This document shows, one piece after another, positions 1-5,763 of a DNA stretch of 5,763 nt. The notes under the pieces are model-generated. The model was not told the origin of the DNA. It made no database searches and saw only the letters and a list, made by a program, of their open reading frames with translations. Numbering within the stretch: the stretch's first letter is position 1; each line of letters starts with the position of its first letter. A program made the translations under genes and the position numbers. The DNA is from Gemmatimonadota bacterium (GTDB lineage: Bacteria; Gemmatimonadota; Gemmatimonadetes; Palauibacterales; Palauibacteraceae): the NCBI GenBank assembly GCA_030598525.1, contig JAUVPT010000121.1, positions 1 to 5,763 of the forward strand. The letters are read 5' to 3'.

Positions 1-968
1 AGGTCGTCCGCCAGAACGTCGGTCACGGTAATGCCCCAGTGCTCGGCCAGCGGACCGCTCACCGCCCGCTCGTCGCACTCCAGCAACTCCTCGAACGCGA
101 AACTGTAGGCCCGGAACTCCGGGCACTCCGCCTCGCCCGACCGCAGCAGCGAACCCGCCACCGCAGCCACGCTCCCCGAGTCCACTCCCCCGCTCAGCAG
201 CAGTCCCACCGGGTGCACGCTCCGAAGCCGTGCCCGCACCGCCTCCCGGAACACCTCCAGAAAGTGCTCCGCGTACTCTTCCTCCCGCCGGTACCGGATC
301 CGGTGCCCCGGATCCACGTCCCAGTACCGCCATACCCTCTTCTCTCCACCCTCCACCGACAGCGCGTGCGCCGGAGCCAGGCGCTCGATTCCCTCGTAGA
401 ACGTCCACTCCGGTGGCATGTACGGCCCCGACAGGTACACCCCCACCGCCGGCTCTAATATCCGAGCCGGTACCCCGGGAACCGCCAGGATCTGCTTCAC
501 TTCCGTCGCGAACAGCGTCCGGCCCGCCTCTACCCGGTACACCAGGGATCGCATCCCCAGGGCGTCCCGCGCCCCAAACAGCCGCTGCCGAGTTCCATCC
601 CACACCACGAACGCGAAGTCCCCCACCAGGCGCGACGCGCATTCCACTCCCCACGCCCGGTACGCTTCCAGGATCAGCTCCACGTCCGTCCACTCTCCGG
701 CCTCCCGTCCCAGCCATGACCCGACTTCCGTCCGGTTGTCGATCCGCGCGTCCGCCACCACCACCACATCCCCCACGACCAGCGGCTGCACCTCCCGCAC
801 CGACTCCGGCGTCACGTGCTGAGCCAGGTACCCCACCCCCAATCCCCCATCCACGTGCACTCCCACTCCATCGGGACCCCGCCACCGTGTCGCGTCCACC
901 ATCGACTCCACCCAGCCCCCATCCACACCTCCCCCGTCCCACCTCACCGCCCCGCATAGCCCGCTCAC
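1..968 (-). CDS. Asparagine synthetase B-like protein, probable lasso-peptide macrocyclase (C protein), 3' end outside window
   Basis: Only the first 322 residues lie in the window; the frame is open to base 1. Residues 1-150 are a class II glutamine-amidotransferase fold: MSGLCGAV at the N-terminus, RGPDG at 30-34, DARIDNR at 73-79 and GDFAFVVWD at 116-124. The synthetase domain follows, with the PPi-loop SGGVDS at 259-264, which binds ATP to form an acyl-adenylate. The catalytic Cys of true glutaminases sits at position 2; here Ser is at 2 and the only nearby Cys is at 5, so ammonia release from glutamine is doubtful. That pattern is known in lasso cyclases and beta-lactam synthetase, which use an amine in the substrate. 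The GTG start overlaps the upstream stop as GTGA and has GGGAG seven bases before it. Codons end in G far more often than in C, unlike glnA. A PqqD domain and an HprK-like kinase upstream favour the cyclase reading; an ordinary asparagine synthetase or another amidotransferase remains possible. Confidence 0.87.
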   Translation of the reverse strand, partial: MSGLCGAVRWDGGGVDGGWVESMVDATRWRGPDGVGVHVDGGLGVGYLAQHVTPESVREVQPLVVGDVVVVADARIDNRTEVGSWLGREAGEWTDVELILEAYRAWGVECASRLVGDFAFVVWDGTRQRLFGARDALGMRSLVYRVEAGRTLFATEVKQILAVPGVPARILEPAVGVYLSGPYMPPEWTFYEGIERLAPAHALSVEGGEKRVWRYWDVDPGHRIRYRREEEYAEHFLEVFREAVRARLRSVHPVGLLLSGGVDSGSVAAVAGSLLRSGEAECPEFRAYSFAFEELLECDERAVSGPLAEHWGITVTDVLADD

Positions 969-1960
969 CGTTCCGCTCCCAGATCGCCGAGGATCACGTC
1001 GCGTACCTGCGGGAGACGGTCGAGCCCGGACGGATAGACGAGCCGAGCCATGGGGACCTGACCGACGAGGGACGCGAGGCGCCCAAAGCGCTCACGGTGC
1101 AGACCTGCTTTCTCCAGGACCGTACCCAGGAAGGACTCTCGAACCAGCTCGATCAGCGCCTGCTGGGGCGGGATCGGCTCCACGTGAATCGGGACTCCCG
1201 GGTCGTCCACACGAACGGGCAGGTACAATCGAGAGAGAGGCCTGGCCGCGGTGCAGAAGCACCCGAGTCCCTCGGCCTCTACCGGCACTCGACGCTTCTC
1301 CGTCTCGGAGAGGACGAGGGGCAGGTGCGCATGACCCCCCAGGAAGTGATCGGCCAGGTCCGGCCACATTCGCATCTGGGAAAATCCCGGATGACCGACA
1401 GCCGTCTCCTCAGAGAGGGTTACAGCCAGAAAATCGTCGGTCAGCAGCGGATGGCCCGCCTGCATCAGAGAGGTCGAGAGCGACGTCTTTCCACCCGTAT
1501 TGGTTGCCAGAAAGACGACGGCCCGCTCATTCACACTCACGGCCGACGCATGCAGAACCACGGTCCCACGGGACTCGAGCCAGAACCCGGTCAGTAGGCT
1601 GAGGAAATAGAGTTCCACTACTTCCGTTGCAGCTTCGTCCTGCTGGTGACACACGATGCGATCCGGCCACATGTAGTAATCCGCCACGCCGGCCTGGCGG
1701 AAAACATGGAAGTCGTCACGTCGGTAGAGACGCACCTGGGACTCGCCGTCGTCCAGCAGGTACTGGCTCTCGAAAATCGGTTCGCCGTCCCGCCACGGAC
1801 CGACGGCCGGGGGATCCCAGACGCGCGTGAAGGTGAGATCGGGAGTCTCATCTACCGGTATCAACGGTGTTCGGAAGGGAAAGTCGGTTTCCACCGTGAT
1901 CCCGTAGACGCGATAGCACCTCTCTCCGGCATGCCGATCTTCCGGCGCCGGCTCAGACAT
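965..1960 (-). CDS. HPr kinase/phosphorylase-like P-loop protein (possible RiPP tailoring kinase)
   Basis: This 331-residue protein resembles the C-terminal kinase domain of HprK as found in lasso-peptide and PqqD-associated clusters. Visible marks are LHASAV at 136-141, a P-loop at 152-159 (ATNTGGKT), an Asp pair in LLTDDFLAV at 172-180, and RMWPD at 197-201, the order seen in HprK-like proteins. The first Gly of the Walker A consensus GxxxxGK[ST] is replaced by Ala152; Lys158 and Thr159 remain, so ATP binding is likely. Residues 1-130 are a family-specific N-terminal region without a recognised motif. No signal peptide or membrane segment is seen, so it should be cytoplasmic. Known relatives such as the paeninodin kinase phosphorylate a Ser of the lasso precursor; whether this one does so is inference. 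Its ATG lies inside the end of the upstream gene (8-base overlap, ATGTCTGA) with only a weak purine stretch before it, so it is probably translated by coupling. Confidence 0.85.
   Translation of the reverse strand: MSEPAPEDRHAGERCYRVYGITVETDFPFRTPLIPVDETPDLTFTRVWDPPAVGPWRDGEPIFESQYLLDDGESQVRLYRRDDFHVFRQAGVADYYMWPDRIVCHQQDEAATEVVELYFLSLLTGFWLESRGTVVLHASAVSVNERAVVFLATNTGGKTSLSTSLMQAGHPLLTDDFLAVTLSEETAVGHPGFSQMRMWPDLADHFLGGHAHLPLVLSETEKRRVPVEAEGLGCFCTAARPLSRLYLPVRVDDPGVPIHVEPIPPQQALIELVRESFLGTVLEKAGLHRERFGRLASLVGQVPMARLVYPSGLDRLPQVRDVILGDLGAER
976..980 (-). promoter_or_regulatory. Ribosome binding site of the AsnB-like gene
   Basis: On the minus strand GGGAG lies seven bases before the GTG at 968-966, inside the last codons of the kinase-like gene. 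It supports this GTG as the start and, with the GTGA overlap, translational coupling. Confidence 0.55.
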
Positions 1961-3161
1961 CGTCGACTCGTTTCAGGAGACCGAGCCCGATGGCCCTCTC
2001 TACCAGGGAATCCACGTCCGTCCGAAGGCGCGCCGGCTCCACGTCGTACTCCGTGGCCAGGCGATCGACCACACTCTCCGGACTCCCACCGGCGACGAGC
2101 GCCATCCATATCTCCCCGGCGATCCCGGGGAAGCTGTACGCGCGGCCCGTACCGACATCCGCGGCCAGCACCTCTCCCTCGAATCGGGCGAACAGGGTGG
2201 ACTCGGCCGGCCGGATCGCCCCCTCGGATGCACGCTGTTCCTGCAGACGGGCGCTCCCCTCGGCCACCGGCCTGTTCTTGAGGCAGAACTCGGGCGGCAC
2301 GACACGCCACGGAGCTTCCTCCGCTTCCGTCTCGGTGTTCCAGATCGTGATGTCCGGCTCGTTCCATGGGAAGCACACGTGCTCGGGCAGGCCGAACCAG
2401 TACGCGCGGCCGCCCGACCGCTCTCGCCATCGTTCCTCCCACGTCGCGCGATCTTCATCCAGAAGCTCATCCGCCATGTCCAGGAGGTCCTCCCCGGCGA
2501 AACACCCGACGACGCGTGGCTCTCGCCGATCGATCTCTTCCCGCAGCCGCGGGTGCGAGTAGAGATGGGCGAACACGACGGCCGGAGCCCCGATGCCCTC
2601 GAGAGTATCGGAGAACCGGAGGCCGCTCAGGGCGCAATCGTCCACGAGGACGAGCGGTGCGTCGTCGGGCACCTCGTCGAGCCCTGACTCACCCACATCG
2701 CCCACCTGGTCGGCTCGAAGGTCCAGCAGATAGGCCAGCATTCCCAGCACAAACAGTCCACCGCGCGGGAGCGCGACGAACCGGCAGCGAGACAGCGTCT
2801 CCGTTCCCAGGCTGTCCACCAACTGACGGGCCAGGGCACGAGCCGCGCCCTCCGCTTCTCCATACGAAACGTACCGGAAACGGCGTAGCCCCTTCTCCAG
2901 GATGGCGGGCAGAACCTGGACCCTGGCCGCCTCGGCCGGAGAGAAACGGCCGAGCAGGGCCAGCCGCATGGGCTCCTCGGTCCGGACCACCAGAACCGCT
3001 TCGTTCATCCCGTGGAATCCCGGACTGGCCGCCAGCGACCTGCCGAGGGCCCGTAACCGCTCGGCCGGGGTCGGCATGTCGCGGTAGACCGAAGCCTCCG
3101 CCAACGCCCCGGTCCCTGGGTCGAGGACGAAGACCGCTTCCTCGGTAGCACCCGTGCCCAC
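1953..3161 (-). CDS. Phosphoribosyltransferase-like domain fused to a C-terminal PqqD-like domain
   Basis: First gene of the minus-strand operon, 402 residues from the GTG at 3161. Residues 10-110 have no recognised motif. Residues about 115-230 look like a type I phosphoribosyltransferase: LPRGG at 131-135 and the PRPP-loop-like LVLVDDCALSG at 170-180, with the acidic pair kept but the loop atypical. A CFPW motif at 263-266 recalls the FPWE near the end of some purine phosphoribosyltransferases. Residues about 324-398 match PqqD: a beta hairpin around EGEVLAADVGTGRAYSFPG, then IWMAL, a helix with VVDRLATEYDVEP, and the closing LVERAIGLGLLKR. PqqD domains bind RiPP leader peptides (lasso B1). 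The GTG at 3161 has GGGAGGGGAG before it; GTG 3245 (430 residues) or ATG 3215 are alternatives without a good ribosome site. The fusion could deliver a peptide to a ribosylating enzyme or be a sensor; its function is unknown. The domain calls are firmer than the role. Confidence 0.83.
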   Translation of the reverse strand: MGTGATEEAVFVLDPGTGALAEASVYRDMPTPAERLRALGRSLAASPGFHGMNEAVLVVRTEEPMRLALLGRFSPAEAARVQVLPAILEKGLRRFRYVSYGEAEGAARALARQLVDSLGTETLSRCRFVALPRGGLFVLGMLAYLLDLRADQVGDVGESGLDEVPDDAPLVLVDDCALSGLRFSDTLEGIGAPAVVFAHLYSHPRLREEIDRREPRVVGCFAGEDLLDMADELLDEDRATWEERWRERSGGRAYWFGLPEHVCFPWNEPDITIWNTETEAEEAPWRVVPPEFCLKNRPVAEGSARLQEQRASEGAIRPAESTLFARFEGEVLAADVGTGRAYSFPGIAGEIWMALVAGGSPESVVDRLATEYDVEPARLRTDVDSLVERAIGLGLLKRVDDV

Positions 3162-3164
3162 TGG

Positions 3165-3174
3165 CTCCCCTCCC
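3165..3174 (-). promoter_or_regulatory. Strong purine-rich ribosome binding site before GTG 3161
   Basis: The minus strand reads GGGAGGGGAG, then CCA, then GTG at 3161-3159. It is the best Shine-Dalgarno match among the candidate starts of the fusion gene. GTG 3245 and ATG 3215 lack one, so the start was placed here. Confidence 0.4.
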
Positions 3175-3244
3175 GACAGAGGTGGTGATTCGCCGCGGAT
3201 GCCGAGAGACCCCATTCGAGGCGCCGGGGCAAGACCGCGTTTCA

Positions 3245-3273
3245 CCTATATGAGATCAAACCCCATGCCACAA
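3245..3273 (-). promoter_or_regulatory. Candidate sigma70-type promoter of the minus-strand operon
   Basis: On the minus strand TTGTGG (3273-3268) and TATAGG (3250-3245) are separated by 17 bases. The match is moderate. If used, transcription would begin near 3238, which excludes GTG 3245 as a start and fits the starts at 3215 or 3161. A second candidate further upstream is TACACA (3407-3402), 18 bases, TACAAT (3383-3378). Confidence 0.28.
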
Positions 3274-3433
3274 TGCCGGTGAGTGTAGCGGAGACGCCGC
3301 AGTCGGTCATTCCTGGAGTTTCCCGACTCGTCGGCAGACGAACACATATGCGTGTTTTTGGTGTCTCGAATACACTGATTGTACGCAATTTGAGGTATCA
3401 ATGTGTATGATATGTCGTTTTTTCTCTCAATCC
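3249..3433. other. Divergent intergenic control region, partly AT-rich, with nested inverted repeats
   Basis: The stretch between the minus-strand operon and glnA has no convincing gene. Base composition changes sharply: roughly 3340-3432 is much richer in A and T than the surrounding genes. Short inverted repeats are visible: AACAC-6-GTGTT (3341-3356), ATTG-4-CAAT (3378-3389) and TATCA-7-TGATA (3396-3412). A larger broken repeat pairs ATACAC/ATTG (3370-3381) with CAAT/GTGTAT (3399-3408). Such symmetry suits regulator binding sites serving both directions, but no known operator consensus was matched. Small open frames exist on both strands and are treated as doubtful. Confidence 0.55.
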
Positions 3434-3463
3434 TTGACGTTTGGCGCATGTCTTGCGTAGTTT
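3434..3463 (+). promoter_or_regulatory. Candidate sigma70-type promoter of glnA
   Basis: TTGACG (3434-3439) is a near-consensus -35 box; 18 bases on is TAGTTT (3458-3463), a weaker -10. A T-rich run at 3416-3424 lies upstream of the -35 box. Transcription would start near 3470 and give a leader of about 40 bases before the ATG at 3510. Confidence 0.4.
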
Positions 3464-3499
3464 CGCTCCGTTCACTGGAATCGAAGACCCTGGGTCGAT

Positions 3500-3503
3500 G
3501 GAG
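3500..3503 (+). promoter_or_regulatory. Ribosome binding site deciding the glnA start
   Basis: GGAG lies six bases before the ATG at 3510. The other in-frame starts (TTG 3441 upstream of the likely transcript start, ATG 3498, ATG 3525) have no comparable site, so 3510 was preferred. Confidence 0.5.
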
Positions 3504-3509
3504 CTTCGC

Positions 3510-4919
3510 ATGACGCCTGACACGATGTTCGCCGCACCGTCTGAGCACGAGGAGGCCGCTCGCTTCGCTACGTATGGAGTGCAGCTCGGATCCGATCCCG
3601 ATGCCAACGGAGTTCTGGAGCTGTGCCGAGAGCTCAACGTCCGGTTCCTCCGGCTTACGTTCACGGACATTCTCGGACACACGAAGAACGTCGAGGTCCC
3701 GGCCAGCCAGTTCCAGAAGGCGCTGGACGGAGAGATCCTGTTCGACGGCTCTTCGATCAAGGGTTTCGTGCGGATCGAGGAGAGCGACATGCTGCTGAAG
3801 CCCGACCTCCAGACGTTCCGCGTGTTTCCCTGGGGCAACCGGGAAGCCAGGGTTGCCCGCCTGATCTGCGACGTGCACAAGCCCGACGGCACTCCGTTCC
3901 CTGGCGACCCACGACTTTGCCTCAGGCGGGTGGCGGCCCGTGCCGCGGAAATGGGCTACGTCATGAACGCCGGAGTGGAGGCCGAGTTCTTCCTCTTCCA
4001 GCGGGATGCGAACGGCGGGGCCACGACCATCACCCACGACGCGGCGGGGTATTTCGACCTCACCCCGGTGGACCTGGGTGAGAAGGCCCGCCGGATGATG
4101 GTGAACGACCTGGAGGCCATGGGATTCGAGGTCGAGGCGGCACACCACGAAGTCGCTCCCGGACAGCACGAGATCGATTTCAAGTATGAGGAAGTGATCA
4201 GGACCGCTGATGACCTGACCACCTTCCGGTTCGTCGTGCGCAACGCGGCATTGGCGCACGATCTGCACGCCACGTTCATGCCGAAGCCGATCTTCGGCCA
4301 GAACGGATCCGGCATGCACACCCATCAGTCGTTGTTCAGAGATGGGCAGAACATCTTCTTCGACGCGGACGCCGAGTATCAGATCTCGGACGCCATGCGC
4401 TACTACATTGGTGGGCTCAAGTCGCACGCCAAGGCAGCGGCCGCGATCACGAACCCCCTCGTCAACAGCTACAAGCGCCTCGTTCCCGGCTACGAGGCGC
4501 CGGTGGACATCGCGTGGTCGCAGTGCAACCGATCGCCCATGATTCGGGTGCCCGATCGCCGGGGCGTCGGCACGCGAGTGGAGTTCCGGATGCCCGATCC
4601 CGCGTGCAATCCGTACCTCGCACTGGCGGTGCAGCTGGCCGCCGGGCTGGAAGGGATCGAGCGCCAGATAGATCCCGGACCCCCGATCGACACGAACGTC
4701 TGGGAGCTGAGCGCAGAGGAGCGCGCCCATTACCAGATGGAGAGCCTCCCCGCCAATCTTGGCGAGGCGATCGTGGAAATGGAAAAGGACGAATTGATCC
4801 GGGATACCCTGGGCGAGCACCTGTTCGAGAACTACGTGCACGCCAAGAAACAGGAGTGGGCCGAATATATCGCGCAGGTCACGCGCTGGGAGCTCGACCG
4901 GTACCTGACCACCTACTAG
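3510..4919 (+). CDS. glnA: Glutamine synthetase, type I-alpha
   Basis: Makes glutamine from glutamate, ammonium and ATP in the cytoplasm, as a dodecamer. From ATG 3510 the protein has 469 residues, slightly longer than Bacillus GlnA (about 444) because of an N-terminal extension of some 30 residues. Signatures in order: TDILG near 52-56, FDGSSIKGF at 78-86, the metal-site region GVEAEFF at 155-161, HHEVAPGQHEIDFKY at 212-226, the ATP-binding KPIFGQNGSGMHTHQS at 259-274, the substrate flap VPGYEAP at 325-331 and NRSPMIRVP at 340-348. It lacks the C-terminal adenylylation-site motif around the modified Tyr of enterobacterial (I-beta) enzymes. Control by adenylylation is therefore unlikely and feedback control more likely; Arg88 in GFVRIEESD corresponds to the Bacillus Arg62 linked to glutamine feedback. 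It is transcribed alone, divergent from the RiPP-like operon and convergent with the glutamate dehydrogenase. The family call is very secure; the exact start is less so. Confidence 0.97.
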   Translation: MTPDTMFAAPSEHEEAARFATYGVQLGSDPDANGVLELCRELNVRFLRLTFTDILGHTKNVEVPASQFQKALDGEILFDGSSIKGFVRIEESDMLLKPDLQTFRVFPWGNREARVARLICDVHKPDGTPFPGDPRLCLRRVAARAAEMGYVMNAGVEAEFFLFQRDANGGATTITHDAAGYFDLTPVDLGEKARRMMVNDLEAMGFEVEAAHHEVAPGQHEIDFKYEEVIRTADDLTTFRFVVRNAALAHDLHATFMPKPIFGQNGSGMHTHQSLFRDGQNIFFDADAEYQISDAMRYYIGGLKSHAKAAAAITNPLVNSYKRLVPGYEAPVDIAWSQCNRSPMIRVPDRRGVGTRVEFRMPDPACNPYLALAVQLAAGLEGIERQIDPGPPIDTNVWELSAEERAHYQMESLPANLGEAIVEMEKDELIRDTLGEHLFENYVHAKKQEWAEYIAQVTRWELDRYLTTY

Positions 4920-4950
4920 CGATCACCTGACCGAGCGACAGCTTGCGTCG

Positions 4951-4980
4951 GACGGCCGGGGGATGACGCCCCCGGCCGTC
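4951..4980. terminator. GC-rich hairpin between convergent glnA and glutamate dehydrogenase genes
   Basis: GACGGCCGGGGG (4951-4962) and CCCCCGGCCGTC (4969-4980) form a perfect 12-bp stem with a six-base loop. It sits 31 bases after the glnA stop and 23 bases from the stop of the facing gene, so it can serve both. Neither side has a clear U tract (TTCG follows on the plus strand), so it may be Rho-assisted or simply a barrier to read-through. Confidence 0.72.
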
Positions 4981-5003
4981 TTCGCATCGGGTGCCGATGG
5001 GCT

Positions 5004-5763
5004 CTACGGCCCGCCCCGCCAGACCTGGCACTGCTCCGAGATCGCCTGCACCGCCACCATGAGCGCTGCCAGGCCGGATTCGTCTGCCGATTTCAGTTCA
5101 TCGACCAGCTCCCGGATCCGGGTCAGCCCGGCGGCACACCGCTCGCGAAACACGACCATTGTGGATGCGGCGTCATCTCCCGAACCACCCTCCTCGATCA
5201 GCCCGCGAACGATCGCTCGGCGAGCGGCCTCCAGTTGGATTACCAATCGCCGCGCGGCACGCTGTTCCCACAGATCCGTTCCGGCCAGTTCCGTGAGGCG
5301 GTCTTGAAGCCACGGAAAGTCGATGTCCGAGGCGAGCCCGAAGTACACGTCTCCCACGGCTCTCGCCTCGATCCCTGCCCCACGCGACAAGCTGGCCACG
5401 GGAAGCAGTCCGTCCAGGAACTCCAGGCACACGAGGCTCCACGCGAGATCATGCTCCATGCCATCGGCCATGCGAAGCGCCAGGCGATCCCCTACCTCGC
5501 TGCGCCTGGGCTCGGGAAGGAGATCGCCCAGGCTCATCTGGATTTCCTCGACCGGTTCCCCATACCAGGCAATCAGATCCTCGATCGGGCGCCCGAGATC
5601 GGCGTTCGCGAGGATCCAGCGCGTGGACCGGGCCATCGACTCGCTGGCAGCGAGCATCCACTGGGCCTGGACCCCCGCGGTCACCTGGTGATCGATCTCC
5701 TGAATGCCCCGTAGCAGTTCCTCCGCCCCGGCGATCCGGTAGGCCACAAACCACGCCTTCGCG
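5004..5763 (-). CDS. Large NAD-specific glutamate dehydrogenase, C-terminal part
   Basis: The last 252 residues of a gene that enters from the right edge; the frame is open through base 5762, so the GTG at 5747 is an internal Val. The segment matches the helical C-terminal region of the roughly 180-kDa bacterial NAD-glutamate dehydrogenases (names such as gdhB or gdhZ are used). Marks are ARSTRWIL about 45 residues into the visible part, then VYFGLASDIDFPWLQDRL (near 5348-5300), the W-E-Q-R-A-A-R stretch followed by a basic helix, and the closing ALMVAVQAISEQ. The enzyme oxidises glutamate to 2-oxoglutarate and ammonium and usually serves glutamate catabolism. The catalytic domain is outside the window, so activity cannot be judged. 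It ends convergently with glnA across a hairpin. The family assignment rests on the remembered pattern of this C-terminus and is fairly sure. Confidence 0.86.
   Translation of the reverse strand, partial: AKAWFVAYRIAGAEELLRGIQEIDHQVTAGVQAQWMLAASESMARSTRWILANADLGRPIEDLIAWYGEPVEEIQMSLGDLLPEPRRSEVGDRLALRMADGMEHDLAWSLVCLEFLDGLLPVASLSRGAGIEARAVGDVYFGLASDIDFPWLQDRLTELAGTDLWEQRAARRLVIQLEAARRAIVRGLIEEGGSGDDAASTMVVFRERCAAGLTRIRELVDELKSADESGLAALMVAVQAISEQCQVWRGGP

Noticed and set aside
230..1597. Plus-strand open frame of 455 codons, very proline- and arginine-rich
   Set aside because: It is antisense to the AsnB-like and kinase-like genes, which have clear family motifs. The frame is open because those genes are GC-rich with G-ending codons.
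3273..3410. 45-codon plus-strand frame (MPVSVAETPQ...) in the intergenic region
   Set aside because: It has no ribosome site and no leader or core motif of a RiPP precursor, and it runs through the inverted repeats and AT-rich control DNA.
3401..3460. 19-codon plus-strand frame before glnA, considered as a leader peptide
   Set aside because: No ribosome site, no run of regulatory codons, and it ends inside the likely -10 box, upstream of the expected transcript start.
3441..3509. Upstream in-frame starts for glnA (TTG 3441, ATG 3498)
   Set aside because: TTG 3441 lies between the -35 and -10 boxes of the candidate promoter, and ATG 3498 has no ribosome site; GGAG is correctly placed for ATG 3510.
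3450..4841. Long minus-strand open frame antisense to glnA
   Set aside because: glnA on the plus strand is unmistakable; the antisense frame shows no family motif and is a GC-rich shadow.
5745..5747. GTG 5747 as the true start of a small separate gene
   Set aside because: The frame stays open to the window edge (A-K-A-W-F before it) and the sequence matches the C-terminal region of a much larger glutamate dehydrogenase, so this GTG is an internal codon.
1..5763. CRISPR arrays, insertion sequences, tRNA or rRNA genes
   Set aside because: No regularly spaced repeats, transposase motifs with terminal repeats, or tRNA/rRNA-like segments were seen on either strand.

Overview
The window comes from a high-GC bacterial chromosome. 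Nearly every third codon position is G or C, and the genes are tightly packed. The housekeeping genes (a type I-alpha glutamine synthetase and the very large NAD-dependent glutamate dehydrogenase) do not fix the phylum. A Gram-negative high-GC lineage such as Gemmatimonadota or a deltaproteobacterial-type group is plausible, but this is inference.

Left part, minus strand (bases 1 to about 3161-3245): three genes form a tight operon read from right to left, with overlapping stops and starts. First is a fusion protein with a phosphoribosyltransferase-like domain followed by a C-terminal PqqD-like peptide-binding domain. Second is an HPr-kinase-like P-loop protein. Third is an asparagine-synthetase-B-like protein that runs off the left edge. 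A PqqD domain, an HprK-like kinase and an AsnB-like enzyme together are the usual parts of a lasso-peptide (RiPP) cluster: B1 recognition element, tailoring kinase and C macrocyclase. The phosphoribosyltransferase fused to the PqqD domain is the unusual part. No convincing precursor peptide, B2 leader peptidase or exporter is in the window. They may lie beyond base 1.

Middle (about 3162-3509): a divergent control region, partly AT-rich, between the operon and glnA. It holds candidate promoters in both directions and several short nested inverted repeats.

Right part: glnA (glutamine synthetase) on the plus strand faces the 3' end of the large NAD-glutamate dehydrogenase gene on the minus strand, which enters from the right edge. 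A perfect 12-bp GC-rich hairpin between the two stops probably ends transcription. Glutamine synthetase assimilates ammonium and the dehydrogenase mainly degrades glutamate, so this side is a core nitrogen-metabolism locus next to the putative natural-product operon.
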